Source: Rutpela maculata (taxonomy: Eukaryota; Arthropoda; Insecta; Coleoptera; Cerambycidae). From it: a DNA stretch of 64,000 bases. The notes beneath the pieces are model-generated. The model did not search any database and was not told the DNA's origin. It worked only from the letters and a program-made list of their open reading frames with translations. The position numbers and the translations under genes are program-made. The number at the start of each line of letters is the position of its first letter. The first letter of the stretch is position 1. The stretch is from NCBI GenBank assembly GCA_936432065.2, contig OW386287.2, forward strand, positions 186,371,729 through 186,435,728, in the 5' to 3' direction. Shown one piece after another: positions 51,851-63,052 of the stretch.

Positions 51851-51997
51851 ACTGCGATGCGATTCTGGGCCAGCTGTATAAGGTTAAACTTCAAACGGTG
51901 GATGGGGGACCGCGCGTTTAAACTGGATATTTCAGATTTTAAAATACCTATACCCATAATCTCATAATTGAAAAACTTCCCTGTTTTTATATGTAAT

Positions 51998-52218
51998 ATT
52001 AACAGATCAAACGACTTACCTGTAAGGAAATTTGATCCTAATTATACGAACAGTCCTGTCCGAAATTATTACCACTTGTAGTAGTGCTAACTTCTACCAA
52101 TACCGTACAACGTTTAAAGAATTTTTCTTCGCCCGTAGTTATCCTGTCCCTGCGCCGGCCCTGTTGTGTCTTACTCGACGCGCCACCTATCGTGTTCATA
52201 TCACATCCTCACTGTAGT
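51998..52218. repeat. Left (3') inverted terminal repeat of the DIRS element
   Basis: This segment, including ACTTCTACCAATACCGTACA and TACTCGACGCGCCACCTATC, is the reverse complement of 56514-56690 apart from its first 70 bp, where the two ends differ as DIRS ITRs do. Confidence 0.8.
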
Positions 52219-52316
52219 TTAAAGAATCCTGTATCTGTAGATCGTTTTTATATCTTAATGGGGGTTTCGTTATACGTTATACATACGTATACATTTTTGG
52301 GCACTTGGGAGGGGTG

Positions 52317-52429
52317 TAATAATTTCGGACAGGACTGTTCGTATAATTAGGATCAAATTTCCTTACAGGTAAGTCGTTTGATCTGTTAATTATACTTCAC
52401 AGTCCTGTCCTCATTATTACCACTTGTAG
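52317..52429. repeat. Internal complementary region of the DIRS element
   Basis: 52317-52390 is the reverse complement of the left end (51998-52071). It runs without a gap into 52391-52429, the reverse complement of the right end (56648-56686). It adjoins the 3' ITR relative to the minus-strand genes, as in DIRS1. Confidence 0.82.
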
Positions 52430-52689
52430 ATGTTTAGAGAAAAAATAAACGATCTATAGAGCTGGAGGGTTGTTTTGAAAAAATACGTTTTATAAATGTA
52501 TTTCTATCGTAGATATAAAACACGTTTTTCGTTTTACAGGAATTGATAACACTTGTTATCGCAGTTACTTAACTGTAAACTTACTTGGAAAATAAGAATA
52601 CAAAAGTTTATCCTAGAAACAAGACTTGAGAAAGTCTGCAAGCAGTCTTATCATTTAAGGCTGAACAAAATGATACTGATAGTAAAAAT

Positions 52690-53530
52690 AAAAAACGTCG
52701 TATAACTACTCGGCTTGAGGTAGCCGAGTCTTTTAAAATCCCCTGAGGAAATGAGTTTGTATCGACATATTGGTAGGCTTATTATAAAAAATCTAAAAAA
52801 GTGCTGAATTTACTTGACCACCCAGACCTTTTGCGGGCTGCGCTGAGGTTGCAGCGTGTCTAGTAGTACAGCTTGAATATATACCAACCCTTGAATACGT
52901 ATCAACACCACTTTTGAAAAAGTACCTTTTTGACCTAGCTGCTTATTGATTGCACTGCTGCTGGGTTATGGAGGCTTCTTATAGGTAAGAATTAATGTGT
53001 CATTATCAGTAGTTCTGAAATCTTTTGTCTTTTCTATGTGGGCAGTAAGTAAACTCGCAAGGCACAAATTTGTCCTTTCATTGAAGGGTATAATGATTAG
53101 CGGTTGGTATCTTCCTTTTCCAGTAGTCTTAACTCTATCAGGGACATATATTTCAAACCTGTCCTCGAACTTTTTTATATGTTTAAATTTTAGTTTGAAA
53201 AGGTTTGTAACCGGTGAGCTGAAATAATTGCTAGCAGTGTGTCACCGACTTACGACTCGTATTTTCAGAAAACAATTTGTATGTGGGCTTTCTCCAAATA
53301 TATCGGGACAAGATTAGCTTTTTGAGGTTTTATATTATAGATTCCTTTGAGGAATCTATTAATTCTTCGTTTTTATTGGCGATCGGAAAACTGAGGTATA
53401 AGAGCCGATTTGCAGCTGTTAATTGCTTAATAAGACTTACCCTTTATATTTAATGCGTTCAAGAATTGTATAAAATGTTCTGAATTATAAGCGAATGGGT
53501 TAACTTATTGCTTGTTTTTATAAAATTCCC
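52690..53530 (-). pseudogene. Tyrosine recombinase of the DIRS element
   Basis: Reading downward, the minus strand has fragments of a recombinase fold: LTYKKPP, then FSKSGVDTYSRVG, then the highly characteristic TRHAATSA, containing the conserved His-x-x-Arg-type region, and FYNKPTNM with the probable nucleophile Tyr. The frame has several stops and shifts. This enzyme integrates DIRS circular DNA without target duplications. Confidence 0.7.
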
Positions 53531-53689
53531 ACCATCTTGTGTAGGAGAATTCATACTATTTAAGAGTCCCGCAGATATAGAGGCAATTATTGCATGAATT
53601 CCAGCTTCCGGGAAGTTCAGTTTTAAACAAGACTGTCAGATAAAAGACCTGTCTTCAGTGAAATATTCCTCCACATTGGCTGTGATGTT

Positions 53690-55400
53690 CTGAAAGGTGT
53701 CTGATTTGGGTTGACTTTTTCTACCAGTTTTAAAATAAGGGAAACGAAGGTTGGCTTTCCCATTTAGGTATTACCACTGCCCCCCTAGCTTTCTCTTCAA
53801 TAATAATCTTGTTGAAAACTTTGGGAACCATGGAGAATGGAGGAAAAGCACAAGAAAAAATATCTTGGCCCAAGAAATAGTAAAACCTGTACATATTGAG
53901 TATGGATCTGGTTGCCATGAGACATATAATTTACATTTTGTATTTGGGTGAATTACAAATATATCTCGCATGCCAAATTTCTTACAAATAATATTGAAGT
54001 GAGAGGTAGAGATCTCATACTAAGTATCTACAGAGGGACTCCTTGATTCTGTATCTGTTTCTATATTGAGTTTTAAGTTTATGTAAGAAGCATAGTCTTT
54101 TTATTCCTTTTTGTTCACAATATTGCCAGATGTTTCTTGCTTTTGTATTTAGATTTTCAATTTTTACTCCTTGTTTATGTGAAAAAATGGCCGTTATGCT
54201 GACTACCCTCAGAAAGAATATCGCAGTTTCACATGTTTTTTGTGAATGTTTTAAGACCATTTTCAGCAGCCAAAAATTCTAAATAGTTCATATGGTATGC
54301 TGCTTCTTGCGGAGGCCAGTGCTAGATTACCCTATATGCCAATTACGCACATGCGTAAAGTGGCAGATATTTAGGGGCGGTAGATATTGACTTTCAGCCT
54401 ACCATTAATGACTTTGTCGCATGAAAATCATGGCGAAAACTGTTTTAATACATATTATATTTACAATTACCTAATTATTTCTTATTTATTTGCTTTTATC
54501 ATGTTTGGAAATGATTATTTAGGTATTAAACAAGTCACAATAAGTTACACTTTTTTTTTTCTTTTTTTTTTATATATTCAATATGAAATTAGCAACTTTC
54601 TTATTATTATTAGAGGCGGCAATTTTAGGTTTGAGTAAATAAAGCGGCAAATACTTTAGTTCATCACTGATGACGGAGGCCAAAAAACCATGAATAATCT
54701 TGTCTCCGCAGGAAGCACCCCAAGCTGTTGTAAAAACATTGGTATAGGTAATAAGTTGATGATGTAAAGATCTCATAGAACTGTTTGCATTTGGTATGTG
54801 ACTGACCACCGTAGTGGGTCTTTCTTAACCTGTTGTTTGATAATCATTATTCCCTTGTAATTTCCCTTCCTTTTAAGACCTAACATTTTTTACCTTTCTA
54901 ATATTTTTGTATACAACCAGCTATAGGGTACACCTGGGCATATAGCTATTAATGTACTAATTACTTCAGCCAGGTTTCGAATTTTACAACTAGAACATTT
55001 CAAAAAATTATTCAGTAATTTTAAAATTTTGACGCATTTCTCTCTCGGCACTGATATTGTTATATCTACCGAATTATATTCGAAGCCTAGAAATTGTCAC
55101 GTGCATGTCTTTTAGTGTTAATACTCTCTTTTCCTTATTGATTGCGAAACCAAGTGTGGATAACTGACTAAGTATTGCCTCAGTATTTTACACCCTTTCA
55201 CGTCACTGGCTGTGAGGAGGGAATTCTGTGAGATTAGCTTTAAAAACTGTACGATAATCTTCAATTTTAAAATGAGGTGGATTAGCGAACAACTTTCTAT
55301 GACCCCAATATTTAATAGGTGACCGATGCTTTTTTCAAAATTTGATATATCATTGCCCAGATTCACTTTCGGCAAACAATTTTGGTTTGGGATGGATGTA
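53690..55400 (-). pseudogene. Reverse transcriptase/RNase H of the DIRS element
   Basis: The order on the minus strand is RT palm and thumb (55330-54850), the RNase H start (about 54800-54690) and the C-terminal RNase H/linker signature (53845-53735). Motif spacing is as in DIRS/PAT elements, but the frame is broken repeatedly. Confidence 0.7.
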
Positions 55401-56513
55401 AAAGTTTATTTTTATACCTTTTATCATATATAGGATAATTGAATTATCTGTTAGTATTTGCCATTCGTTAAGTGATTTAAGTCGACCAGCATATTTGTCT
55501 GTTCCCTCTAATAATAATGATGTTTGGGTTTCCTTCTGATGTCTTTTTCTTGTGTCGGTACTTGAGTCTGCGTTCTGGTTTCTACGATCCCCTTCCCCCT
55601 TCTTTGTGTTTCTTTCTAATGTTGGGATTACTGTGCGGTGCCATTACAAACCTAATATGTATTGACATTGCTTAATGTAAGTCACATAATAATGCGCCTG
55701 TTTAAATTATTTCTGCCCAACGAGCTGAAATGTGAGGAGTTCTTAAGGCATATTACCTAGTGGGTCTTCACCCAAAAATTATATTGTCATTAACCTGCTC
55801 GATAATATGTTGTTCGATAAGCACTACGTCCTCATTTGATAAGTCACTGGTTCTTGAGTCAGTCAAGACTAGAAACCGAGTCAGAACCTGAATTAAGGGA
55901 TTATCTGTGGTGCAGAACTCGTTATTTAAAGAAGGGAAAATAGTGCTTCGTGTGATAACACTAATTATTATCAATGGCCGAACAGCTTCAGGCTTTCCCT
56001 GAAAAATGCAACACATTTGTCATCTATGGATTTCTGAAGGATAATGATTTCTATAATTGTTTCATACTATGCCAGCAGTATATTATATTAGTTTAGGGAG
56101 TGATTGCTCATATCTCTCCCTTAAAAATCGCCCCTGGATTCCTTGGTGAACAAAGTATTGGTACTTCACGTGATCAGGCCACTTTGTATAATTATTATTA
56201 TGATTTACCATTGCAATAAAATCGACTAACTAGAACTATTTCCATGTGAAAAGTTTAGGTACTTCATGTGATCATACCACTTTTCAAGTTCTCTTAAACT
56301 AGTCCGTGTTCGCCATTTTGCGGAAGCTAAAAAACCTAAAAATTCAATGAGATACTTGCTTGACGAAGTCAACTCCATTTTCTTTTGTAACTTCTTAATT
56401 TCCTTTAACATTTTCGTATTTTTCTTTCATTTTCTGGTCGATTTCTCGACTTTTTTGGAAGTTTTTTCCATTGTGTTATATAATTCGTCGTTTACGGAAT
56501 GGTACAAATTAAC

Positions 56514-56690
56514 AAAGTGAGGATGTGATATGAACACGATAGGTGGCGCGTCGAGTAAGACACAACAGGGCCGGCGCAGGGACAGGATAACTACGGGCGA
56601 AGAAAAATTCTTTAAACGTTGTACGGTATTGGTAGAAGTTAGCACTACTACAAGTGGTAATAATGAGGACAGGACTGTGAAGTATAATTA
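56514..56690. repeat. Right (5') inverted terminal repeat of the DIRS element
   Basis: It is the inverted partner of 52042-52218, with GATAGGTGGCGCGTCGAGTA and CAAGTGGTAATAATGAGGAC. The last 40 bp match the internal complementary region at 52391-52429. Confidence 0.8.
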
Positions 56691-57065
56691 TGGATATATT
56701 CGAAATATTTTATTATTACTATATAATTATTATGAATGTACCTACTGCAAGATGGCATTCATTTTATACGCAACGTATACTATAATTACAAAATCTGTGA
56801 TATACCTTTTTTTTTACTTTTTTGTTATTGTTTTTTTAGTTGACTTGCTACAAATGCACAAATATGTATATATGGTTAAATAAACGCTATCTATCTATCT
56901 TTTTACTGATGTCTAATGACGACGACGACATTATTAATGTAATAGAAGGTGCTCGAAGTCCTAAAAGTTTAAACTGTACGGTTAAAATAACATTATAATA
57001 CTCTAGCCCTAACTAACACCACATTTATATTCTATAATCTATGCTGAACACTGTGGAGTGGAAGT

Positions 57066-57260
57066 GTGGGTGCGAATAGTACGAATGGTACGAATCAGTA
57101 CATGATACTGTTTCGTATCATGGAATCAGTGGTACGAAACATACGAATAGTACGAATGGTACGAATCAGTACATCGATACTGTTTAGTATCATGGAATCA
57201 GTGATACGAAGTGGTACGAATCGTACGAATCTCTCGATACGGATTCATGTGGTACGAATC
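57066..57260. repeat. Subterminal GGTACGAAT repeats, right end
   Basis: The motif occurs about ten times, interspersed with GATACTGTTTCGTATCATGG, which is itself duplicated (57107 and 57176). Confidence 0.7.
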
Positions 57261-57670
57261 CTTAAAAAGAGTCGAATCGCCCAACTCTAATGGATTTGGA
57301 AAACTGACACCTTCGTCACAGATTATATTAATTATTCTTGTGCCTTCGTCACCTTCTATGCTTGCCGTCATCATAAGCTTTCAGATCCGTCTCTCGGAAT
57401 TCTTTGCCCAAAGTCAGGACCGGACTAAAAACATTCTCATGATCATGTCATATCAAAAGTGAGTTCGTTAAAATTTTTATAGTGTACTACTACTTTGACT
57501 AATTTTTAATCCTCTTTTTCCCTAGGTTAGATTTGGCATAACTAAAAAAATTTTTAAAAATAAATGAATAGAAGAAAAAAAAAATCGTTTAATATGTACC
57601 AGAAAAGCTATGCAGATTTTACATACATATATATACTACAGCCTCTGCCGCATCCCGCATTTCTCCATTC

Positions 57671-58656
57671 CCTAATATAGCACACGATGTCCGCCGGACG
57701 TCCACTTTATGTCCATTTAATGTAGTAACGTCCATGGACATAAATTGGACGTCTATCATCGGATTTACTTTGAAACTGTACGGAATGTCCATTTCGATGT
57801 ACGGGAAGAATGTACATTTTATGTCCACATAGGGACAGCAGATGGACGTTCATTTCGTGTCCGTTGATTAAATATTATATTTTTGTAATAAATTATATCT
57901 CCATACCACTTTCTCTCCATCACGTTTCCGGAGATATGTATACATACCAGCGAATACCACAACCACACTGAACGTCCAACATATGTGCCACAACGGACGT
58001 CCTTATGTTCGGCAAGTACACACATTTTAGGTCCCTATATGGACAGCAGCAGGACAGCAAACTGGTTCTTCAATTTTGCAATGTTTTTGTTTATATTTGA
58101 CCATTATTTCTGTAAAATTTGTAGTTTATTTTTTATAGTAATTTGTAATTTATCATTAATAATTTAATTTTAACCTTTTTTGTAAATTATTATTAATGAT
58201 ATTATTTGATACTAAACATTTATTAAACATTCAGATACTTTCTACATTTTGAAATAAATAGCAATATTAGTCTAAGACCTACTTCCAACTGTACAGTCTT
58301 TAAGTAAGTTTTAATAAAGCAGGTTAGTGGCGGGTGTTCGCCGTGGTTGTCTGGCTGACTCCGGGTTAGGATCCAAGGAGGCGTATATATGTATACTAAA
58401 AATATTGAATAAAATATTGTTGAGTTGAGTTGAGTTGACTTACAAATCATGAGATCGGCGGTTCGATCCCTGCTCAGCCCGTTTTTTTTTTTTAATAATT
58501 GGAGTGTACAAATATTGTCCAAAGTTGTGACATTTGGACGTCCCTTAGTTGTCCGTCGGATGTACTTTGAATCAAAAACAAACATCCATCGGATGCCCTG
58601 TTTGTTCGTCGAGGACGTCCTTCGGATATCCATAGGACAATGTTGTGCTATTAGGG
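57671..58656. mobile_element. TIR element with GGACGTCC-rich ends
   Basis: The left end CCCTAATATAGCACACGATG and the right end TGTGCTATTAGGG form an imperfect inverted repeat. Both flanks have many GGACGTCC, TGTCC and GTCCA words on both strands. A pol III B-box-like GGTTCGATCCC is at 58460 inside. No transposase was found and no target duplication was settled. Confidence 0.5.
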
Positions 58657-58659
58657 TTC

Positions 58660-59455
58660 TTCCTCGTCCATAGCTCTACTATCTCTCATTATCTTTCTTA
58701 TTCCATTCATCCATGTCAATGCTGCCTCTCTTTCTTCTATTTGTTGGGACATACTTCATAGCTTCTTTGGCCATCTACTTTCTTCCATCCTCATTACACG
58801 TCAATACCACAAAAGTTGTCTTGTTTCTATCCTGTCTATACTCGTGTATATTCTTTTTACGCGCCTTCTAATTTCTTGATTTGGTATACGTTCCGTCGTG
58901 GACACTCTAACTGCTCTCCTTATATTCCATTTCTACTCTGTCTCCACTTTTTTCACATTTCTGTCCGTTAATTGCCAGCACTCTGCTCCATATGTCAATA
59001 TGGATTCTACTATTGCTCCGTATATATACATTATCATTTTGGTGTTTATTTTAATATGACTCGACCAAAGCAACGAATTGAAAATTCGTACACATTTCTG
59101 ACCTTGTTGAACTCTATACCTTATATCACCATTGGATGTTCCTTCGTTTGATATCATGCTCCCTAGGTATTTATATATATTCTCCACATTTTTTAAATTC
59201 TCTTAATCGTGGATCAGGGTCTTCCTGCTCCTCTTCTATTTTGTTTTTCTCCTCTTCATATTCATACCCCACTTTTCATACTCTTTTATAAGTTTTCTTA
59301 GTATGTAATCAATGTCTTCTTCGCAGTTTGCAATTATTACTTGATCATCAGCAAAGAAGAGAGTTGTTAAGCAGTTATTCCCAATATCAATTCCCATTCG
59401 TGAACATTTCTTCCTCCAGTTTTCCAAAGCTTCTTGGATATATATCTTAAACAAG
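58660..59455 (-). mobile_element. RTE-like LINE reverse transcriptase fragment
   Basis: Two frames carry it: 59454-59236 (ALENWRKKCSRMG, TTLFFADDQVIIA with the catalytic FADD box) and 59187-58933 (IYKYLGSMISNEG, DIRYRVQQGQKC, LTYGAECWQLT). Downstream pieces toward 58665 resemble the usual RTE-type C-terminus. There is a frameshift between the two frames and stops after them. Confidence 0.75.
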
Positions 59456-59539
59456 GTGGGTGACAGATTTTATTTTCCTGCAAAATCTAACTTCTTATTA
59501 TTCATTATATTAGTGTGTGTCTATTTTTATGCTTCAGTG

Positions 59540-60593
59540 CAGGGCCGGTCTGAGGCCCATGCGATGCGGCCGCATGGGGCGCCGAGCCAAGGCGAACGCA
59601 TATCTTACTCTCCACTTTCACCCCTTTGCGTTGGAAAAAATATAATCACCTGTGACGCTGGCGATTCTATTGCTTTTCGTTGGCGCTGGTGCGCTCACCG
59701 CTCGCCTACGCTTCTCTTTTCTGTTTTCTCCACTGAACTCCACTATATAAATACAAGGTCAATATCCATACCAATTTTTACGTGAAACTGAATCTCGCAC
59801 AAGTATGGCGACTGTCAGGAGGAGCGCAATCAGTTTTGACCGATGAGGATGAGTGCGACATCGATGATAATGAGCTTCAGGGAGAACTGCTCATTTTGGC
59901 ACCAAGGCTGTCCAAAGGTAGCTGCCCCGAAACAACTTTATCGTACATAACTGTGAACTCCCTTATTGACGTTTTCCCCAACATCTTCATAGCCTTGAGA
60001 ATACTACTGACACTGCCAATATCAGTGGCTACTGGAGAAAGGAGTTTCGATACTCAAACTCATAAAGAACTACCTATGGTCGACCATTTCACAACAGGGT
60101 CTTAGTGGATTGGCTACGTTAGCCATTGAAAGTGAAGTTTTGAATACTGTTGATACCGACACAATTTTAAAAGACTGCCAAGTTAAAAGCAAGAAAAACA
60201 CATTTTTGATTTTCTTTCTCATTTCATCTTACCTACCGTTTATTAGTAATGTTTTAACTTTTAAGTTACAGTACGCAACTACTTAAACCATTATAACTTA
60301 TGATAGTTTCATTAAATTGTATAAAATAAATTGTGTTTATTTTATTGTAAACCCGTAATTATTGTATAAAATTAATGTAACCTTCCACTTAAAATTTACT
60401 TCAATAAATTGAAAATTGTTAATCCTAGATAAAATTTTATTTCATATCATATTACATGTTATAAGTAAAAAGTAAAATAAAGGGTAGGGGGATATGACAG
60501 TATTTCAGAACATTCCTGTTTGTTGTAAGGGGAGTAAGGGGGCGCCAAAATCAGACCTTGCATGTGCCAAAAAAACCCCTTGGGTCAGCACTG
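59540..60593 (+). mobile_element. Internally deleted hAT (ZMYM/hATC-type) element with perfect 8-bp duplication
   Basis: It starts CAGGGCCGGTCTGAGG and ends GGGTCAGCACTG, matching the CAG...CTG pattern of hAT TIRs. CTTCAGTG flanks it at 59532-59539 and 60594-60601. It contains only the C-terminal part of a transposase. Confidence 0.85.
59850..60285 (+). pseudogene. hAT transposase C-terminal dimerisation domain, frameshifted
   Basis: VFPNIFIALRILLTLPISVATGERSF is cut by a frame change at about 60055 and continues as LIKNYLWSTISQQGLSGLATLAIESEVLNT, cited in parts. This is the hATC dimerisation region in ZMYM1-like hAT transposases. The DDE-bearing part is absent. Confidence 0.75.
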
Positions 60594-60601
60594 CTTCAGT
60601 G

Positions 60602-61800
60602 TGTGTGTGTGTTTTGTTATTTTTAGATATTTTTTCACTATAAGAGAGGTGCTTCGATATTGTTACTTTAGTTTAAGTTCTACAATAATAGGTCAGTCCA
60701 AATTACGGTATCTTGCTGTAATATAGCTCGAGGTTAAGTGGAAGAGCAGGATTTCGTAGATTAGTAAGCTTCGAAGAACTGAACTTCGCCTCTTGAGCTA
60801 ACTAGCATAATTTGTCAATTTGTTTGTGTACACAATTTTTTTTTAACTTTATTGTAATTGCTAATTGCTTAATAAAGACAATATTATTATTATTATTTAC
60901 CAATAAAAGGAATGTGCGAAAATTTAACGTTTTTGTGCTAATTTTTATTTGGTCACCTCATACCCATGTATGGGGGGCTCTATTGGGTAGTGAGTTTAGG
61001 GGCTCGCCAGAGATCTTGTCAATTATTAAGTGCGAAGGCCTGTTTCGAAACAATTTTTTTTTAATATTTTTTCAAATTTCTCTCCCCCGCTCATCAATTA
61101 TTAAGCGCGGGGGCCTGTTGGCTTCCGAGGGGGCCGTAGCGAGGGCCCGCCAGTGAATTTAGTACCGTGGCCCCTGATTTGATGCGGGGGGCCTGATCCC
61201 ATAAATAAAATAAAATTTCAATTGATCCACGTGACTAGTGTTTGTCTTTTATTTAATTTATTATACTTCACATTTTCATTTTATTACATTTTTTATAAAA
61301 GATATAAGACTGTTTTAGCAATTTCTACTGGGACATTCTCAAATGCTCCCGTATATCCGATAAGTGAATTAATTGTTCATTAGGTATGCCAATAAGAAGT
61401 TCAATAGTTATCCTTTGGTCCTAATAACAGCTAGAATAGGAATATCCACTGGATAACATATATGGATATGAAAGATAGTAGCATATAGTAATTAAAATAC
61501 GAAATTTATATTATCAGCACAAATATTAACTCTTTATGTAGCATAAAAATATGCAAATAGGATGGTAATACATCGCTGTTTTTTTCGATAAATACACTAC
61601 AAAGAAAGTAATAATGCCAAAATATCTTCATTGTAAAAGTAAATACAAGTGACCAATACCTTGGAATTTACACATATGCTAAATTTCAACGTGAAGTATT
61701 AATACCGTTTTCCAAACATTACTTATCAGTCTAATTTCCTTATTAATGCAGGCATTTTTTGGAAAAGTCTTGCCCTAAAAAAAAAACAAATAGACGTACG
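60602..61800. other. Intergenic, repeat-like remnants
   Basis: The interval 60960-61200 has GC-rich patches with a duplicated TCAATTATTAAG(T/C)GCG unit and GGCCCCTG-like words as in hAT remnants, but no ends were found. The remainder is AT-rich without coding signal. Confidence 0.3.
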
Positions 61801-62250
61801 AGTTGTATCTTTTACTCTGGAACCGTTTAAGATATTGACCTGACATTTGGTACATGCATGTACTTTAACGGGATCTGGAACTAGATCATATTTTCATCTC
61901 ATTCCGTCGAAGGGTTGGGGGGGTAAAATGAAGTAAATGAGGGGTAAATAAGTAAATCAAGCAGGTAAGAATCCATAAAAATGATATTTAGTGTATACCA
62001 GAGAAGCTAAGGTTTGGCATTAGCCACCCCCATTACCACCCCTACCCCATTATTAAAAGGGATGAAAAAAAAATGTGTGAAAAAATTTAGTGTGTGTACA
62101 ATAACCAAAAGCCTCAACATATTTTTTTACTTCATCCACCCCCCCTATCACTACCGTGTGGGATATCGTTTTATGGGTTTTTGGGTAGACGATTTCAAAT
62201 ATTATATTATTAAAGTTCTAAAAACAATTATTTCCACATACAAATTTTTT
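61800..62250. repeat. Second copy of the dispersed element at 41178-42660, inverted
   Basis: GGAACCGTTTAAGATATTGA at 61821, GATCTGGAACTAGATCATAT near 61872 and AAATAAGTAAATCAAGCAGG near 61947 correspond, reversed, to the copy in RIC1 intron 6. The limits are approximate. Confidence 0.55.
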
Positions 62251-62968
62251 TCGTTATGAGAGACAGAAAATCTGGATGTGGAAGTAATGATTCCTTGGGC
62301 AGCGGTTTTTGATTCTGTGTAGATACTATGGATAACCGGATGTCTGTAGGTTGTCCAGATTTTAACATAAATTGGTCCCCTTTCCTTCCTATGGACAACC
62401 ATGGGCTATCCCAATTAATCTGAAAAGGATATCCACAGGAGATCCTAAATCTGGAGTAACCCAGTTTAGGATGTCCACAGTATGGCCACCAGTTGTCCTA
62501 AGGCTATGGAGTGCTCTGTGGGAATGGATTTAGTGATTATTAACATTTACTTAGTACTAGATTTAACAGCATTTGTAATTAAACTCAATCTTGGATTTGG
62601 ACAACTGTGTATATATTCGTATAGCTGCAGCTTTACCTTGTCTAAAAAAGTAGAAATAATTGGATAGGTTGAATAAGTTTGTGTGAACCTTTGTTTCACA
62701 CTTTTCAGAGATGTTTTTTATATTTAAAAGACTGTTTAAATGTTTTTAATATATTTTATTATAATACGATGCATGATATAGGTGGACCACAGTAGACTAA
62801 AAAAAGAAGCAAATGTGAACAGGCTATCAAAAATTAAGTTGATATCCAGCTTGAAAAGGGTGATTATGTGACGAATATATATATGGAATGCTAAATCTAT
62901 AATTAGTAAACATCAGTGTATGATTTATTGTAATATCCTTTAGTAATATATGGATATATTACTAAAAT

Positions 62969-63052
62969 TTAAGCTTCCTGCTCTCCTAGACGCATATTCT
63001 CGTGAATTCTGGGTTTGATATCCTCAATCAGTTGCAAGATATCTTTAACTGC
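62969..63052 (-). CDS. Probable last exon of an unidentified minus-strand gene
   Basis: After TATTTTTTAG on the minus strand comes an 84-nt open stretch that encodes AVKDILQLIEDIKPRIHENM, followed by RLGEQEA and a TAA. An AATAAA lies about 40 nt downstream of the stop (plus-strand TTTATT at 62924-62929). The acceptor, phase-0 coding, stop and signal agree with a terminal exon whose upstream exons lie beyond 64000. The sequence is amphipathic and probably helical. I do not recognise the family. Confidence 0.45.
   Translation of the reverse strand, partial: AVKDILQLIEDIKPRIHENMRLGEQEA

Larger units (their letters stand above)
51998..56690 (-). mobile_element. DIRS-type tyrosine-recombinase retrotransposon, degraded
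   Basis: The ends are inverted terminal repeats (51998-52218 and 56514-56690). An internal complementary region at 52317-52429 combines the complement of the left end and of the right end, the arrangement known for DIRS1. On the minus strand, DIRS-like reverse transcriptase motifs appear at about 55330-54900 (HLLNIGVIESC, HFKIEDYRTVFKAN, AILSQLSTLGFAINKEKRV, CKIRNLAEVI, YSWLYTKILER). RNase H motifs follow at 54780-54690 (TAWGASCGDKIIHGF) and 53845-53735 (FPPFSMVPKVFNKIIIEEKA). A tyrosine recombinase motif TRHAATSA lies at about 52865-52840, with FYNKP near 52785. Stops and shifts abound, so the copy is inactive. No target duplication is expected for this class. Confidence 0.82.
51706..57289. 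mobile_element. hAT-type element interrupted by a DIRS retrotransposon
   Basis: The termini are TAGAGGTGGG (51706) and CCCAACTCTA (57289), an imperfect inverted repeat. ATGGATTT flanks both sides (51698-51705 and 57290-57297), a perfect 8-bp duplication. Leaving out the DIRS insertion at 51998-56690, the element is 891 bp without a transposase frame. Both subterminal parts have arrays of GGTACGAAT. Confidence 0.8.

Noticed and set aside
58400..58490. tRNA gene suggested by GGTTCGATCCC
   Set aside because: The B box is good, but no matching acceptor stem or convincing A box and cloverleaf could be formed by eye.
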